Positions 26,333 to 34,380 of a stretch of DNA of 44,303 nt are shown here, piece after piece. The DNA is taken from NCBI GenBank assembly GCA_002332615.1, contig DDAL01000028.1:52206-96508 (forward strand), given 5' to 3'. Numbering within the stretch: the stretch's first letter is position 1; each line of letters opens with the position of its first letter. The translations under genes and the position numbers were made by a program. This DNA comes from Sphingobacteriaceae bacterium UBA2059. Lineage in GTDB: Bacteria > Bacteroidota > Bacteroidia > Sphingobacteriales > Sphingobacteriaceae. The notes beneath the pieces were generated by a model. That model did not search any database. It was not told the origin of the DNA and saw nothing but the letters and a program-made list of their open reading frames with translations.

Positions 26333-27325
26333 CTAAACCAGGGCTAAAAGTGTGTTAAAGCTTTTCAAGGCTTTTTTGCTCAGCAATGCTTCTTTTGCTT
26401 CTTCAAAGCAGTGTGAAAAGCTTTTGGGCGGGCTGATTGTTTTTATTGCCATTGCAGCATTGCAGAGAACGGTATTCGTTTGCTCGCTGGTACTTTGAAG
26501 TTGAAGTACTTTCTTAAATACACCGGCAGATTCCTCTACGGTTGCGCCTCCTTTTATGGCTTCCGGCGCAATAGGCGATAAGCCAATGTCTGATATGTGA
26601 TAAAGGGATTCGCCATCATTGCTAAAAACTTTGAAAGGCCCGGTAAGAGAAATCTCATCATAACCATCCAAGGCGTGGAGTATGGAGTAGTGTTTACTTG
26701 ACTTTTGGTATAAATATGCGTAGATACGCGCTATCTCCAGACTATATACACCCACAGACTGGTAACATGGCCGCGCCGGATTAACCAAAGGACCGAGCAT
26801 GTTAAAGAAGGTTTTAACTCCGAGATCTTTCCTTATGGGGGCCACAGCTTTCATCGCCGGATGGAATAAGGGCGCGTGTAAAAAGGCAATGCCGGCCTTT
26901 TCGATACTTTTGCGAAGGTGACCGCTGTCTTTAACAGGCTTGTAACCCAGGTATTCCATTACATTTGACGAGCCGCAGCCAGAGGAAACACCATAATTTC
27001 CATGCTTGGCGACTTTATACCCTGCGCCTGCCACTACAAAAGATGCGAGTGTGGAAATATTGAAGGTGTCTTTGCCGTCACCGCCCGTTCCGCATAAGTC
27101 TATAAGATCATAATCGCTCAGGCCGGGATCCAGGCACATGGACAGCATAGCATCCTGAAAACCCTGAACCTCGTCTACTGTGATACTGCGCATGCAATAG
27201 GCAGCCATAAACGCAGCTATCTGTGCAGTATTGTATTTCCCGGTAGCTATGCTAATGAGTATCTCTTCGGCTTCCTGCGAGTTGAAAGTTTTGTGTTCAA
27301 ATAAATGATTTAAGATTTTCTTCAT
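26333..27325 (-). CDS. trpD: Anthranilate phosphoribosyltransferase
   Basis: 330 residues. It transfers phosphoribose from PRPP to anthranilate. The PRPP-binding GTGGDGKDTFN motif is at 79-89 (DLCGTGGDGKDTFNIST), the anthranilate-site KHGNYGVSSGCGSSNVMEYLG is intact, and RKDLGVKTFFNMLGPLVNPARP is the family signature. It is the first structural gene of the operon, 29 bases after the attenuator hairpin, so it is directly under attenuation control. trpE and trpG, which normally precede it, are absent from the window. Confidence 0.97.
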   Translation of the reverse strand: MKKILNHLFEHKTFNSQEAEEILISIATGKYNTAQIAAFMAAYCMRSITVDEVQGFQDAMLSMCLDPGLSDYDLIDLCGTGGDGKDTFNISTLASFVVAGAGYKVAKHGNYGVSSGCGSSNVMEYLGYKPVKDSGHLRKSIEKAGIAFLHAPLFHPAMKAVAPIRKDLGVKTFFNMLGPLVNPARPCYQSVGVYSLEIARIYAYLYQKSSKHYSILHALDGYDEISLTGPFKVFSNDGESLYHISDIGLSPIAPEAIKGGATVEESAGVFKKVLQLQSTSEQTNTVLCNAAMAIKTISPPKSFSHCFEEAKEALLSKKALKSFNTLLALV

Positions 27326-27353
27326 TTTTATTTAGTTATCATACCCGCCGGCC

Positions 27354-27381
27354 AAAAAAAAAGGTTGCCCAACGGGCAACC
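27354..27381 (-). terminator. Attenuator terminator of the trp operon
   Basis: On the minus strand: GGTTGCCC, loop GTT, GGGCAACC (27381-27363), then nine Ts (27362-27354). It lies between the Trp-rich leader peptide and trpD. The first arm can instead pair with GGCAATC (27413-27407) just past the leader stop codon, a seven-base-pair antiterminator with one G-U pair. A ribosome stalled on the Trp codons (27441-27433) leaves that segment free, and one at the stop codon (27417-27415) covers it. The other strand also carries a 12-base T-run. Confidence 0.88.
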
Positions 27382-27414
27382 TTTTTTTTTTTTATATATA
27401 CAGACTGATTGCCA

Positions 27415-27468
27415 CTACGGATTATCGAAGTGCCACCACCAGCTGATAGATATATTGTTCTTTTTCAT
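27415..27468 (-). CDS. trpL: trp operon leader peptide
   Basis: A 17-codon reading frame, MKKNNISISWWWHFDNP, from ATG at 27468 to TAG at 27417-27415. It has three consecutive Trp codons (27441-27433), which is extremely unlikely by chance in so short a frame located just upstream of trp genes. It is followed 34 bases later by an intrinsic terminator and an alternative pairing, so it is read as the regulatory leader peptide of a ribosome-mediated attenuator. The peptide itself is not expected to have a function beyond sensing charged tRNA-Trp. A strong-looking promoter ends 8 bases upstream, so the message may be nearly leaderless. No Shine-Dalgarno sequence was seen. Confidence 0.88.
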   Translation of the reverse strand: MKKNNISISWWWHFDNP

Positions 27469-27476
27469 GATTTCAA

Positions 27477-27507
27477 CAAATATCAATAAATTCTTTTTGT
27501 AAGCAAA
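27477..27507 (-). promoter_or_regulatory. Promoter of the trp leader and trpDFBA
   Basis: On the minus strand: TTTG (27507-27504), 19 bases, then GATATTTG (27484-27477), one mismatch to TAnnTTTG. The TTTG ends 8 bases before the leader-peptide ATG, so transcription would begin within a few bases of the start codon. Consensus match only. Confidence 0.6.
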
Positions 27508-27563
27508 TTTTTTTTGATATTACGTCAGGCCTTGCGAGATGCGGATGGTTATGCATGTAGCAT

Positions 27564-28484
27564 TTGCAAGGTTTTACCACTGTTATTAATTGTAATAAAT
27601 TGGACAGAAGACGAAAAAGACGCCTTATAAGTTTAAGAAAGAACCTGGTTGACGTTGTTTTAGTGATTATAGGTGTAGGGCTGGCAGCGTTTGGACTGAA
27701 GGGCTTTTTACTTCCTAACGGATTTATTGATGGCGGCGTTACGGGAATATCCTTGCTTGCGAATCATATTACGGGGGTTCCGGTGTCGCTTTGGCTGGTA
27801 TTGTTCAATATACCTTTTATCTTTTTAGGAATAAGGCAGATTAGTAAATCTTTTGCCTGGCACACGCTCGTTGCTGTAGCAGCTCTTTCACTTATTATTT
27901 ACTTTGTAAATTTCCCGGCTATTACGGAAGATAAACTCCTTATTTCAATTTTTGGTGGTTTCTTTTTAGGTGCAGGCGTTGGCTTAGCTATGAGGGGTGG
28001 CTGCGTGCTGGATGGAACGGAAATTATAGCGGTATATATAAACCGGAAGAGCATTTTCTCGATCGGTGATATAATTATGATCATCAATGTGGCGATATTT
28101 ATATGTGCGGCCTTTATATTAAGTATAGAGTCTGCTCTGTATTCAATACTTACCTATTTGTCGGCTGCCAAAACGGTTGACTTCATTATCTCTGGAATTG
28201 AGGAGTATACCGGCGTTACTATCGTTTCTTCAAAAAGCAAAGAGATTAAGGACGCCATAATAAACAACCTGGGTCGGGGTGTGACCATATATAAAGGAGA
28301 GCGCGGTTATGGAACCAGCGGCATAGGGGACAAACAAATTGATATTATATTTACTGTAGTAACACGGCTCGAAGTGACGAAAGTTAAAGAGGTGGTAAGG
28401 TCTATAGACCGCAAAGCTTTTATTGTTATGAACGTAATTACCGAAACAAATGGCGGTATTATTAAGAAAAGGCCTTTGCATTAA
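27564..28484 (+). CDS. YitT-family membrane protein (DUF161 / DUF2179)
   Basis: Up to 306 residues. Only TTG starts are available: an in-frame TAG at 27558-27560 excludes ATG further upstream. TTG at 27564 gives the longest frame. TTG at 27600 (reading MDRRRKRRLISLRKN) is equally likely and closer to the membrane region. About five to six hydrophobic helices follow (DVVLVIIGVGLAAFGLKGF, LWLVLFNIPFIFLGI, LVAVAALSLIIYFV, IFGGFFLGAGVGLAM, IIMIINVAIFICAAFIL). The C-terminal soluble domain of about 90 residues (EYTGVTIVSSKSKEIKDAI, RGVTIYKGERGYGTSG) is the DUF2179 part. The molecular role of the family is not established; an inner-membrane location is clear. It is convergent with the SDR gene. Confidence 0.88.
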   Translation: MQGFTTVINCNKLDRRRKRRLISLRKNLVDVVLVIIGVGLAAFGLKGFLLPNGFIDGGVTGISLLANHITGVPVSLWLVLFNIPFIFLGIRQISKSFAWHTLVAVAALSLIIYFVNFPAITEDKLLISIFGGFFLGAGVGLAMRGGCVLDGTEIIAVYINRKSIFSIGDIIMIINVAIFICAAFILSIESALYSILTYLSAAKTVDFIISGIEEYTGVTIVSSKSKEIKDAIINNLGRGVTIYKGERGYGTSGIGDKQIDIIFTVVTRLEVTKVKEVVRSIDRKAFIVMNVITETNGGIIKKRPLH

Positions 28485-28492
28485 GGCCTTTT
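28467..28492. terminator. Bidirectional terminator overlapping two stop codons
   Basis: Perfect ten-base-pair hairpin: AAAAGGCCTT (28467-28476), loop TGCATT, AAGGCCTTTT (28483-28492). The YitT stop codon (28482-28484) is at the loop/right-arm junction and the SDR stop codon begins at 28493 on the minus strand. It ends both convergent genes. Confidence 0.75.
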
Positions 28493-29303
28493 AGAACAAC
28501 GGATCTTTTTCTTTTGAATAGATTTTAAACACCTGTTTGTCTACCCATGACGGGAACAGCTTGCTTAGCAATACAGTTAATTTTCCCTGAACCGTCATTA
28601 TAAGGCTTCGTTCTCTTTTCAGTACACCTTTGAGGATGATAGATGCTACTTCCTGAGCGGTCATCATCTTGCCTTCTTCCAAAGAACTTTCGCCCTGTGC
28701 AGAACCATCTTTTACGAGTGCCGCAGTGCGGATATTGGAAGCAGTGAAGCCCGGCGCAGCAAGCATAACGTGTAATCCGGTTTTTAAGTTTTCAACACGC
28801 AATGCTTCCATAAATCCGTTTAAGGCGTATTTTGAAGCTGAATAACCTGTTCTTCCTGGCAGCCCCCTGTAAGCCCCTATGGATGTGACTCCTACTACAG
28901 AACCTTTGGTTTTCAGTAAATGGGGAAGAGCGTACTTGGTGCAGTAAACAGATCCCCAGAAATTTACATCCATCAGTTTGCGGATTACAACCAGATCAAG
29001 GTCTTTAAACAAAGCTCTCATGGTCATCCCGGCATTATTTATAAGCACATCAATCCTCCCAAATGAATCTATCGCTTCCTGCACCATACGCCGACAATCA
29101 TCCTCATTGGTAACATCACATTTTACTGCTTTTGCTTTTATCTTATAAGTGTCTTGCAGATAAGTCGAAAGTTCTGACAATGCATCATATTGTCGGGCAG
29201 CCAGTACCACATTAGCGCCAGCACGGGCAAACTCTTGTGCACATGCTTTTCCAATACCGGAAGAAGCTCCGGTTATAATTATAGTCTTGTCTTTTAAACT
29301 CAT
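28491..29303 (-). CDS. SDR-family NAD(P)-dependent oxidoreductase
   Basis: 270 residues, classical short-chain dehydrogenase. The cofactor loop is TGASSGIG (11-18), then LINNAG (88-92). The catalytic residues are Ser141, Tyr154 and Lys158 (TSIGAYRGLPGRTGYSASK). Arg37 (AARQ) suggests NADP preference (inference). The C-terminal tail (LTVLLSKLFPSWVDKQVFKIYSKE) resembles membrane-associated family members. The substrate cannot be told from sequence. The gene starts 5 bases after the recR stop, so they form a two-gene operon. Confidence 0.92.
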   Translation of the reverse strand: MSLKDKTIIITGASSGIGKACAQEFARAGANVVLAARQYDALSELSTYLQDTYKIKAKAVKCDVTNEDDCRRMVQEAIDSFGRIDVLINNAGMTMRALFKDLDLVVIRKLMDVNFWGSVYCTKYALPHLLKTKGSVVGVTSIGAYRGLPGRTGYSASKYALNGFMEALRVENLKTGLHVMLAAPGFTASNIRTAALVKDGSAQGESSLEEGKMMTAQEVASIILKGVLKRERSLIMTVQGKLTVLLSKLFPSWVDKQVFKIYSKEKDPLF

Positions 29304-29308
29304 TTCAA

Positions 29309-29926
29309 TTAGTGTATAAATGTACTGTCATAGGGCGTGCGAGTTGCAATCGAGCGGGCTAATGTAATTTCATCAGCGTATTCAATTTCGCCTCCGAAAG
29401 CGATGCCTCTGGCAATAATGCTTATCTTAACGGGGAAGTCTTTAAGCTTTTTATGAATGTAGAACATGGTTGTGTCGCCTTCCATGGTAGCGCTAAGAGC
29501 AAGGATGACTTCGTGAATATTTCCTTTGCTAACCCGATCAATTAAGGAGCTAATGTTAAGCTCTGAAGGGCCTATTCCGTCCATAGGAGATATCAGGCCT
29601 CCCAACACATGGTAAGTTCCTTTGTACTGGTTGGTGCTTTCGACGGCCATTACATCCCGGGCGTCTTCAACGAGGCAAATGGTAGCTGAGTCTCTCAGAT
29701 GGTTTGCGCAAACACCGCATAATGCAGAATCGGATATGTTGCCACATTGGCCACAAAAGCGGACGTCATGCTTTAGTTTAATAAGGCAGTTGCCCAGACT
29801 TTCTACCTCTGCAGCAGGCTGGTTTAAGAGATGAAGGACCAGACGAAGTGCGGTTTTTTGGCCTACCCCGGGTAGTCTTGCAAACTCAGTCACTGCTTCT
29901 TCTAACAAACGGGACGAAAAGTTCAT
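29309..29926 (-). CDS. recR: Recombination mediator protein RecR
   Basis: 205 residues from ATG at 29926, the usual family length. An in-frame ATG at 29959 would give 216 but lies upstream of the predicted -7 element, so it is rejected. RecR loads RecA at gaps together with RecO and RecF. A helix-hairpin-helix segment (EFARLPGVGQKTALRLVLHLL), four zinc cysteines (Cys58, Cys61, Cys70, Cys73 in CGQCGNISDSALCGVC) and a Toprim domain (ICLVEDARDVMAVE, YHVLGGLISPMDGIGP) are seen in order. Followed by an SDR gene 5 bases later and divergent from a LOG-family gene. Confidence 0.96.
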   Translation of the reverse strand: MNFSSRLLEEAVTEFARLPGVGQKTALRLVLHLLNQPAAEVESLGNCLIKLKHDVRFCGQCGNISDSALCGVCANHLRDSATICLVEDARDVMAVESTNQYKGTYHVLGGLISPMDGIGPSELNISSLIDRVSKGNIHEVILALSATMEGDTTMFYIHKKLKDFPVKISIIARGIAFGGEIEYADEITLARSIATRTPYDSTFIH

Positions 29927-29929
29927 TGA

Positions 29930-29960
29930 CAAAGGTAAGTAACCTAGTTTGGATGACAAA
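29930..29960 (-). promoter_or_regulatory. Promoter of recR, probably leaderless message
   Basis: On the minus strand: TTTG (29960-29957), 19 bases, TACCTTTG (29937-29930), an exact TAnnTTTG. The last G lies 3 bases before the recR ATG (29926), so transcription would start at or next to the start codon. This decides the recR start against the upstream ATG at 29959. Confidence 0.6.
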
Positions 29961-29982
29961 CTGAATTAAGCAGGCAAAATGC

Positions 29983-30010
29983 TTGGTTTAAGATGAATAA
30001 AATAGTTTTG
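29983..30010 (+). promoter_or_regulatory. Promoter of the LOG-family gene
   Basis: TTG (29983-29985), 17 bases, TAGTTTTG (30003-30010), an exact match to TAnnTTTG. The expected start is near 30016, with a leader of about 35 bases before the ATG at 30051. It lies back to back with the recR promoter. Confidence 0.55.
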
Positions 30011-30050
30011 TAATAAAACAACTTACTATTTTTAAGCTTTTAAGTTTGAT

Positions 30051-30755
30051 ATGACAAGTGAAGAAAAAATTAGAAGTGCTTTTGAAAATAAAGGGTGGCA
30101 GGAGATAAAAGTAACCGACTCCTGGCAGATTTTTAAAATTATGGCTGAGTTTGTTGAAGGGTTTGAGAAAATGGCCAAGATAGGGCCTTGTGTTTCTATA
30201 TTTGGCTCTGCCAGGACTCCGAATGATAACAGGTATTATAAACTTGCGGAGGATACAGCCCGTATTCTTACAGAACGAGGATACGGCGTAATATCGGGCG
30301 GGGGACCCGGAATTATGGAAGCGGCCAATAAAGGTGCCTATGAAGCAGGAGGGAAGTCTGTCGGTTTAAACATTGAACTACCTTTTGAACAGTTTCATAA
30401 TAAATATATTGACCATGATAAACTCATGGAATTTGATTATTTCTTTGTGAGGAAAGTGATGTTTATGAAGTATTCTCAGGGGTTCATTGTATTGCCTGGA
30501 GGATTTGGTACCATGGATGAGTTCTTTGAAGCAATAACGCTTATACAGACGGGAAAAATTGCCCGGTTTCCCATTGTGCTGGTGGGTACTGAATACTGGG
30601 GCGAGTTGATGAGCTGGATTAATAAGCATATGCTAGGCTCTGGAAATATTAATGAAGAAGATTTAAACCTGTACAGGCTGGTAGATACCGCTGAAGAAGC
30701 TACTGAGCATATTTTCAGGTTTTACAATAAATACGTTCTTAAGCCAAACTTTTAA
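30051..30755 (+). CDS. LOG-family Rossmann protein (TIGR00730 type)
   Basis: 234 residues. The lysine-decarboxylase-like / LONELY GUY fold is shown by SGGGPGIMEAANKGAYEAGG (82-101) and PGGFGTMDEFFE (149-160), the conserved PGGxGTxxE. Family members hydrolyse nucleoside monophosphates, such as cytokinin riboside 5'-monophosphate in plants; older annotations as lysine decarboxylase are wrong. The physiological substrate in this bacterium is unknown. It has its own promoter at 29983-30010. No clear terminator follows, only an AT-rich stretch. Confidence 0.93.
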   Translation: MTSEEKIRSAFENKGWQEIKVTDSWQIFKIMAEFVEGFEKMAKIGPCVSIFGSARTPNDNRYYKLAEDTARILTERGYGVISGGGPGIMEAANKGAYEAGGKSVGLNIELPFEQFHNKYIDHDKLMEFDYFFVRKVMFMKYSQGFIVLPGGFGTMDEFFEAITLIQTGKIARFPIVLVGTEYWGELMSWINKHMLGSGNINEEDLNLYRLVDTAEEATEHIFRFYNKYVLKPNF

Positions 30756-30955
30756 TTCTTAAAATACTTAGTATATAATATGCTTAAGTGCTTTATATCG
30801 TTTATGTTGCATTGTTGAAAAAATATTATTTTTAAATAAAATATTTATATCTTTCACCCGAAATAAAAACATCTCCTGACACATAAAAAGAACTTTCATC
30901 AGAACATTCGTTCAAATCTAATCATACCAAACTATCACATAATTTATTATTTACT

Positions 30956-31288
30956 ATGAAAATTTTTATAGCTAGTCTGCCTTTCAAGATGGAAGAAAAA
31001 GACATTAAGGAAACTTTTGAAGAATATGGAGAAGTATCTTCTGTAAAACTGGTGCTTGACAAAGACAATGGAAAAAAGAAAGGCTATGGCTTTGTTGAAA
31101 TGTCTGATGATGAACAAGCAAAAAAGGCTATTCAGGAGCTTAACGGTTTAGAAATAATGGGCCGTACCATAGCTGTAACGGAAGCCGAAGACAAAGGAAG
31201 AGGAAATAGCCGTAAAGGCGGTTCATCCGGAAGCAGGAACTTTCAGGGAAGAGACAACAACTACCGCAGTTTTGATAAGGACTATTAA
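30956..31288 (+). CDS. RNA-binding protein with one RRM domain
   Basis: 110 residues. A single RNA-recognition motif with RNP2 IFIASL (3-8) and RNP1 KGYGFVEM (42-49) spans about 1-76, followed by a low-complexity tail rich in Gly, Ser, Arg and Asn (about 80-110). Proteins of this form are common in Bacteroidota and cyanobacteria and are often cold- or stress-linked. The 200-base AT-rich region before it (30756-30955) suggests a long leader. No confident promoter was found in it. Confidence 0.93.
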   Translation: MKIFIASLPFKMEEKDIKETFEEYGEVSSVKLVLDKDNGKKKGYGFVEMSDDEQAKKAIQELNGLEIMGRTIAVTEAEDKGRGNSRKGGSSGSRNFQGRDNNYRSFDKDY

Positions 31289-31412
31289 GACACGGTGCGG
31301 TAATCTTGATTAATTACCGAAGAGTAAAGCGTATTTTAGACAGATAAATGGGCTATGTGTGCTTTGGCACCTTATACCATTTATCTTTTTTTTTGTGATT
31401 ATTTCTACTCCC

Positions 31413-31437
31413 CACTAAAATGTTCAACATTTTAGTG
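31413..31437. repeat. Perfect 12-base inverted repeat before the antiporter gene
   Basis: CACTAAAATGTT (31413-31424), one central base, AACATTTTAGTG (31426-31437). It is 42 bases upstream of the antiporter ATG. It has no T-run directly after it on either strand, so an operator or leader hairpin is more likely than a terminator. Confidence 0.6.
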
Positions 31438-31479
31438 ATTTTGCTGTTTGGATTACTTATTCCCAGAATATAACAGAAC

Positions 31480-33540
31480 ATGAGCAATTCCTTCTTGTCG
31501 CAGTTGATGTCAGAATTTGAGTTCCCTTTGCAAAGCCCGGTTCTCGTTTTTTCTGTAATTCTTTTTATCATCTTAATGGCGCCACTCCTCTTAGGGCGTA
31601 TACGTGTACCTGGTATAATCGGTTTTATTATTTCGGGTATTGTGATTGGTCCTTACGGGCTGAATATGATAGAGAAGAATTCGGCTGTAGACCTGTTTTC
31701 TACGATCGGGCTTTTGTATATTATGTTTATTGCCGGACTGGAATTGGACTTGAATGAATTTAAAAAGAAGAAGTACAAAAGCCTGACCTTTGGTTTTTTT
31801 ACGTTTTTGATTCCTCTTCTAATAGGTTATCCGGCTTGTTATTATTTACTGGATTTTTCTGTTGAGACATCTATCCTTACAGCCAGCATGTTTGCTACAC
31901 ATACGCTGGTAACGTATCCTATTGTTACCAAGTTTGGCGTATCTAAGAATGAAGCTGTTGCAATTTCTGTAGGAGGGACCATTCTTACAGATACTGCGGT
32001 GCTGATAATTCTTGCGGTGATCATGGGTTCGCATTCAGGTAGTCTGAACCTTATGTTCTGGGTTCGTTTAATCATTTCTCTCACCTTGTTTTCTCTTTTT
32101 ATGTTTTTATTGGTTCCAAAGGTGACCAAATGGTTTTTTACCAAGCTTGAGAGCGAGAAAACGTCGCATTTTATTTTTGTACTTTCAACCGTTTTCTGGG
32201 CAGCATTCCTGGCTCACTTAGCAGGTGTTGAACCCATAATCGGGGCATTCGTTGCCGGACTGGCGTTAAACCCTGTAATTCCTCATTCGTCAACATTAAT
32301 GAACCGTATAGAGTTTACAGGGAATGCTTTATTTATTCCTTTCTTCCTGATTAGCGTAGGGATGATTGTTGATCTGCGGGTTATTTTTCAGGGTCCTCAG
32401 GCTCTTATTGTTGCCGGTGTGTTAACCGTCGTGGCTTTATTGGGCAAATGGCTGGCAGCCAGGCTTACGGGACTGGTTTATAAGTATAGCAAAGCGCAGT
32501 CGCAGGTTATATTTGGTTTGAGCAGTGCGCACGCTGCTGCTACACTGGCTATTATCCTTGTTGGATATAATGCAAAAATCATTGATATTAATATCTTGAA
32601 CGGTACTGTAATACTGATATTGATTACCTGTATTGTTGCTTCTTTTGTAACGGAAAGTGCGGCTAAAAAACTGGTTGCTTCGGAAGAGATAAGCCTATCG
32701 GAACTGAACTCGGGGGCTGAACTGGAAGAAAGTATCCTGTTGCCGATAGCCAATTTTAATAATCTCGAATCAATGATGGATCTGGCGATTTTGCTGAAGG
32801 ATAAAAAATCGTTGAAGCCTATACACCTGCTGTCGGTTGTTAATAATAATGAAGATGCTGAGAGGAATATTAAGCAAGCGAGAAAAAAGCTGGAAGGCTT
32901 GGTCAGTTATGCATCAGGGTCGGAATCTGTGGTTGATATCTTGACAACTATTGACTACAATGCAGCAAGTGGCGTTGTGCGTACATCAAAGGAAAAGGAG
33001 GCAACGATTATCCTGTCGGGGTGGCCAAGGAAGCAATCTTTCCTTAATAAATTTATAGCTGACAAGACAGAATATCTAATAGAAAGCCTTGACAAAAACC
33101 TCTTTATATGTAATTTAAACAGACCTATTAATGTGTTTGAGCGAATTGTGGTTAGCTGCCCCCCGTTTTGTGAAGAGGACGAAGGTTTTAAAGTATGGCT
33201 GAGTAAGTTATGCAGTCTGTCGAAAGAGCTCTCTGCGGGAATACTTTGTTACTGCTCTTTGCAGACTCAAAAGTCCATTAATGAATTTTTGATAAGGAAT
33301 AAATTAAATTCGACGTTTATTTTTAATGACTTCATTGGTGTTGATAACATTGCTAACGTTAAGTCGGTACTCAAATCCAATGATCTTCTCTTTTTTGTCG
33401 CAGCCCGAAAAGAATCGCACTCTTACCAAAGAAGTTTTGAGCATATTCAAATAAAGCTAGAACGTTTGCTCCCTCAGGCTTCCAAAATTTTGATCTTTCC
33501 GCAGGTTAATCCTTTGTTTCCTGAAACATTGTCTTCCTGA
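31480..33540 (+). CDS. Cation:proton antiporter, CPA2 family, with C-terminal cytosolic domain
   Basis: 686 residues. The first ~400 form the Na+/H+-exchanger membrane domain with about a dozen helices (VFSVILFIILMAPLLLGRI, IIGFIISGIVIGPYGL). It contains the conserved IMFIAGLELDL and the HTLVTYPIV and GGTILTDTAVLIIL segments, which line the ion path in the family. The C-terminal ~270 residues are soluble and look like two universal-stress-protein-like units (SILLPIANFNNLESMMDLAILL, ERIVVSCPPFCEEDEGF). Whether Na+ or K+ is carried is not evident, and no TrkA-N domain is visible. It is convergent with the DeoR regulator gene. Confidence 0.92.
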   Translation: MSNSFLSQLMSEFEFPLQSPVLVFSVILFIILMAPLLLGRIRVPGIIGFIISGIVIGPYGLNMIEKNSAVDLFSTIGLLYIMFIAGLELDLNEFKKKKYKSLTFGFFTFLIPLLIGYPACYYLLDFSVETSILTASMFATHTLVTYPIVTKFGVSKNEAVAISVGGTILTDTAVLIILAVIMGSHSGSLNLMFWVRLIISLTLFSLFMFLLVPKVTKWFFTKLESEKTSHFIFVLSTVFWAAFLAHLAGVEPIIGAFVAGLALNPVIPHSSTLMNRIEFTGNALFIPFFLISVGMIVDLRVIFQGPQALIVAGVLTVVALLGKWLAARLTGLVYKYSKAQSQVIFGLSSAHAAATLAIILVGYNAKIIDINILNGTVILILITCIVASFVTESAAKKLVASEEISLSELNSGAELEESILLPIANFNNLESMMDLAILLKDKKSLKPIHLLSVVNNNEDAERNIKQARKKLEGLVSYASGSESVVDILTTIDYNAASGVVRTSKEKEATIILSGWPRKQSFLNKFIADKTEYLIESLDKNLFICNLNRPINVFERIVVSCPPFCEEDEGFKVWLSKLCSLSKELSAGILCYCSLQTQKSINEFLIRNKLNSTFIFNDFIGVDNIANVKSVLKSNDLLFFVAARKESHSYQRSFEHIQIKLERLLPQASKILIFPQVNPLFPETLSS

Positions 33541-33601
33541 TGCACTTTGATGGTTTTATAACTTGCTGATAATCTAAATCATCATAGGTAGTGCCTTAGA
33601 T

Positions 33602-34369
33602 TCAGTCGGTAATAGTGAGGTTGACCCCGCTTTCTTCGAAAACTTTTTTCATGTTCTCGGGTATACCCTTATCGGTAATAATGTGTTGTATTTTGTCGAT
33701 ACTTGCTATTTTAGCCAGGCCTCTTTTACCAAACTTAGAACTGTCTGCCAGGACGACTGTGATTTGCGCTGCCTGAATCATTTTTTGGTTAAGCCTTGCT
33801 TCCATCAGGCTGGTGGTAGTGAGGCCGGCTTCCGGATCAATACCGTCTACTCCCAGGAATAGTATGCCGCAGGTTACATCTTTTAGAAGTTCTTCGGCGT
33901 ACGGGCCGGCAACCGAGGAAGAGTTTTGCCTTAATTGCCCCCCGAGTTGTAATACTTCCACATTGTTTTTATGAGAAAGTTCAAGAGCTACGTTAAGCGC
34001 CGATGTAATAATGGTAAGGTTGGTTGTAGAATTTATGCATCTGGCCAGAGCCAGCACGGTCGTTCCAGAGGCAATGATGATGGAATCATTATTGCCGATC
34101 ATCTTAGCGGCCGCCTGAGCGATCTTTTGTTTTTCTTCCTTGTATAATTGCTCTTTTTCATTAACAGGGCGGTCATTGGCATATGGATTTTTGATAGAAC
34201 CGCCTCCATGAGTTCGGAATAGGAGGTTTTTGTCTTCGAGGAGCTTTAAATCTTTTCTGATGGTCACATCAGAAACGTCCATTTGCGCACTTAGCTGCTG
34301 AACACTGACATGTCCTTCTTCTTTTAGCTTCTGCAAAATAAGCTGGTGGCGGTCTGTAATACTGATCAT
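33602..34369 (-). CDS. DeoR/GlpR-family transcriptional regulator
   Basis: 255 residues. The N-terminal DeoR helix-turn-helix is seen at about 5-58 (RHQLILQKLKEEGHVSVQQLSAQMDVSDVTIRKDLKLLED). The C-terminal sugar-phosphate-sensing domain (about 75-235) includes IIIASGTTVLALAR, CGILFLGVDGID and VLADSSKFGKRGL. It is divergent from glpT and a glycerophosphodiesterase gene, which points to a GlpR-type repressor responding to glycerol 3-phosphate (inference from context). A matching promoter lies at 34451-34485 and an inverted repeat at 34381-34402. Confidence 0.93.
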   Translation of the reverse strand: MISITDRHQLILQKLKEEGHVSVQQLSAQMDVSDVTIRKDLKLLEDKNLLFRTHGGGSIKNPYANDRPVNEKEQLYKEEKQKIAQAAAKMIGNNDSIIIASGTTVLALARCINSTTNLTIITSALNVALELSHKNNVEVLQLGGQLRQNSSSVAGPYAEELLKDVTCGILFLGVDGIDPEAGLTTTSLMEARLNQKMIQAAQITVVLADSSKFGKRGLAKIASIDKIQHIITDKGIPENMKKVFEESGVNLTITD

Positions 34370-34380
34370 TGAGTAAGAAG

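Noticed and set aside
31298..31319. CGGTAAT/ATTACCG hairpin after the RRM gene as a terminator
   Set aside because: Seven-base stem without a following T-run.
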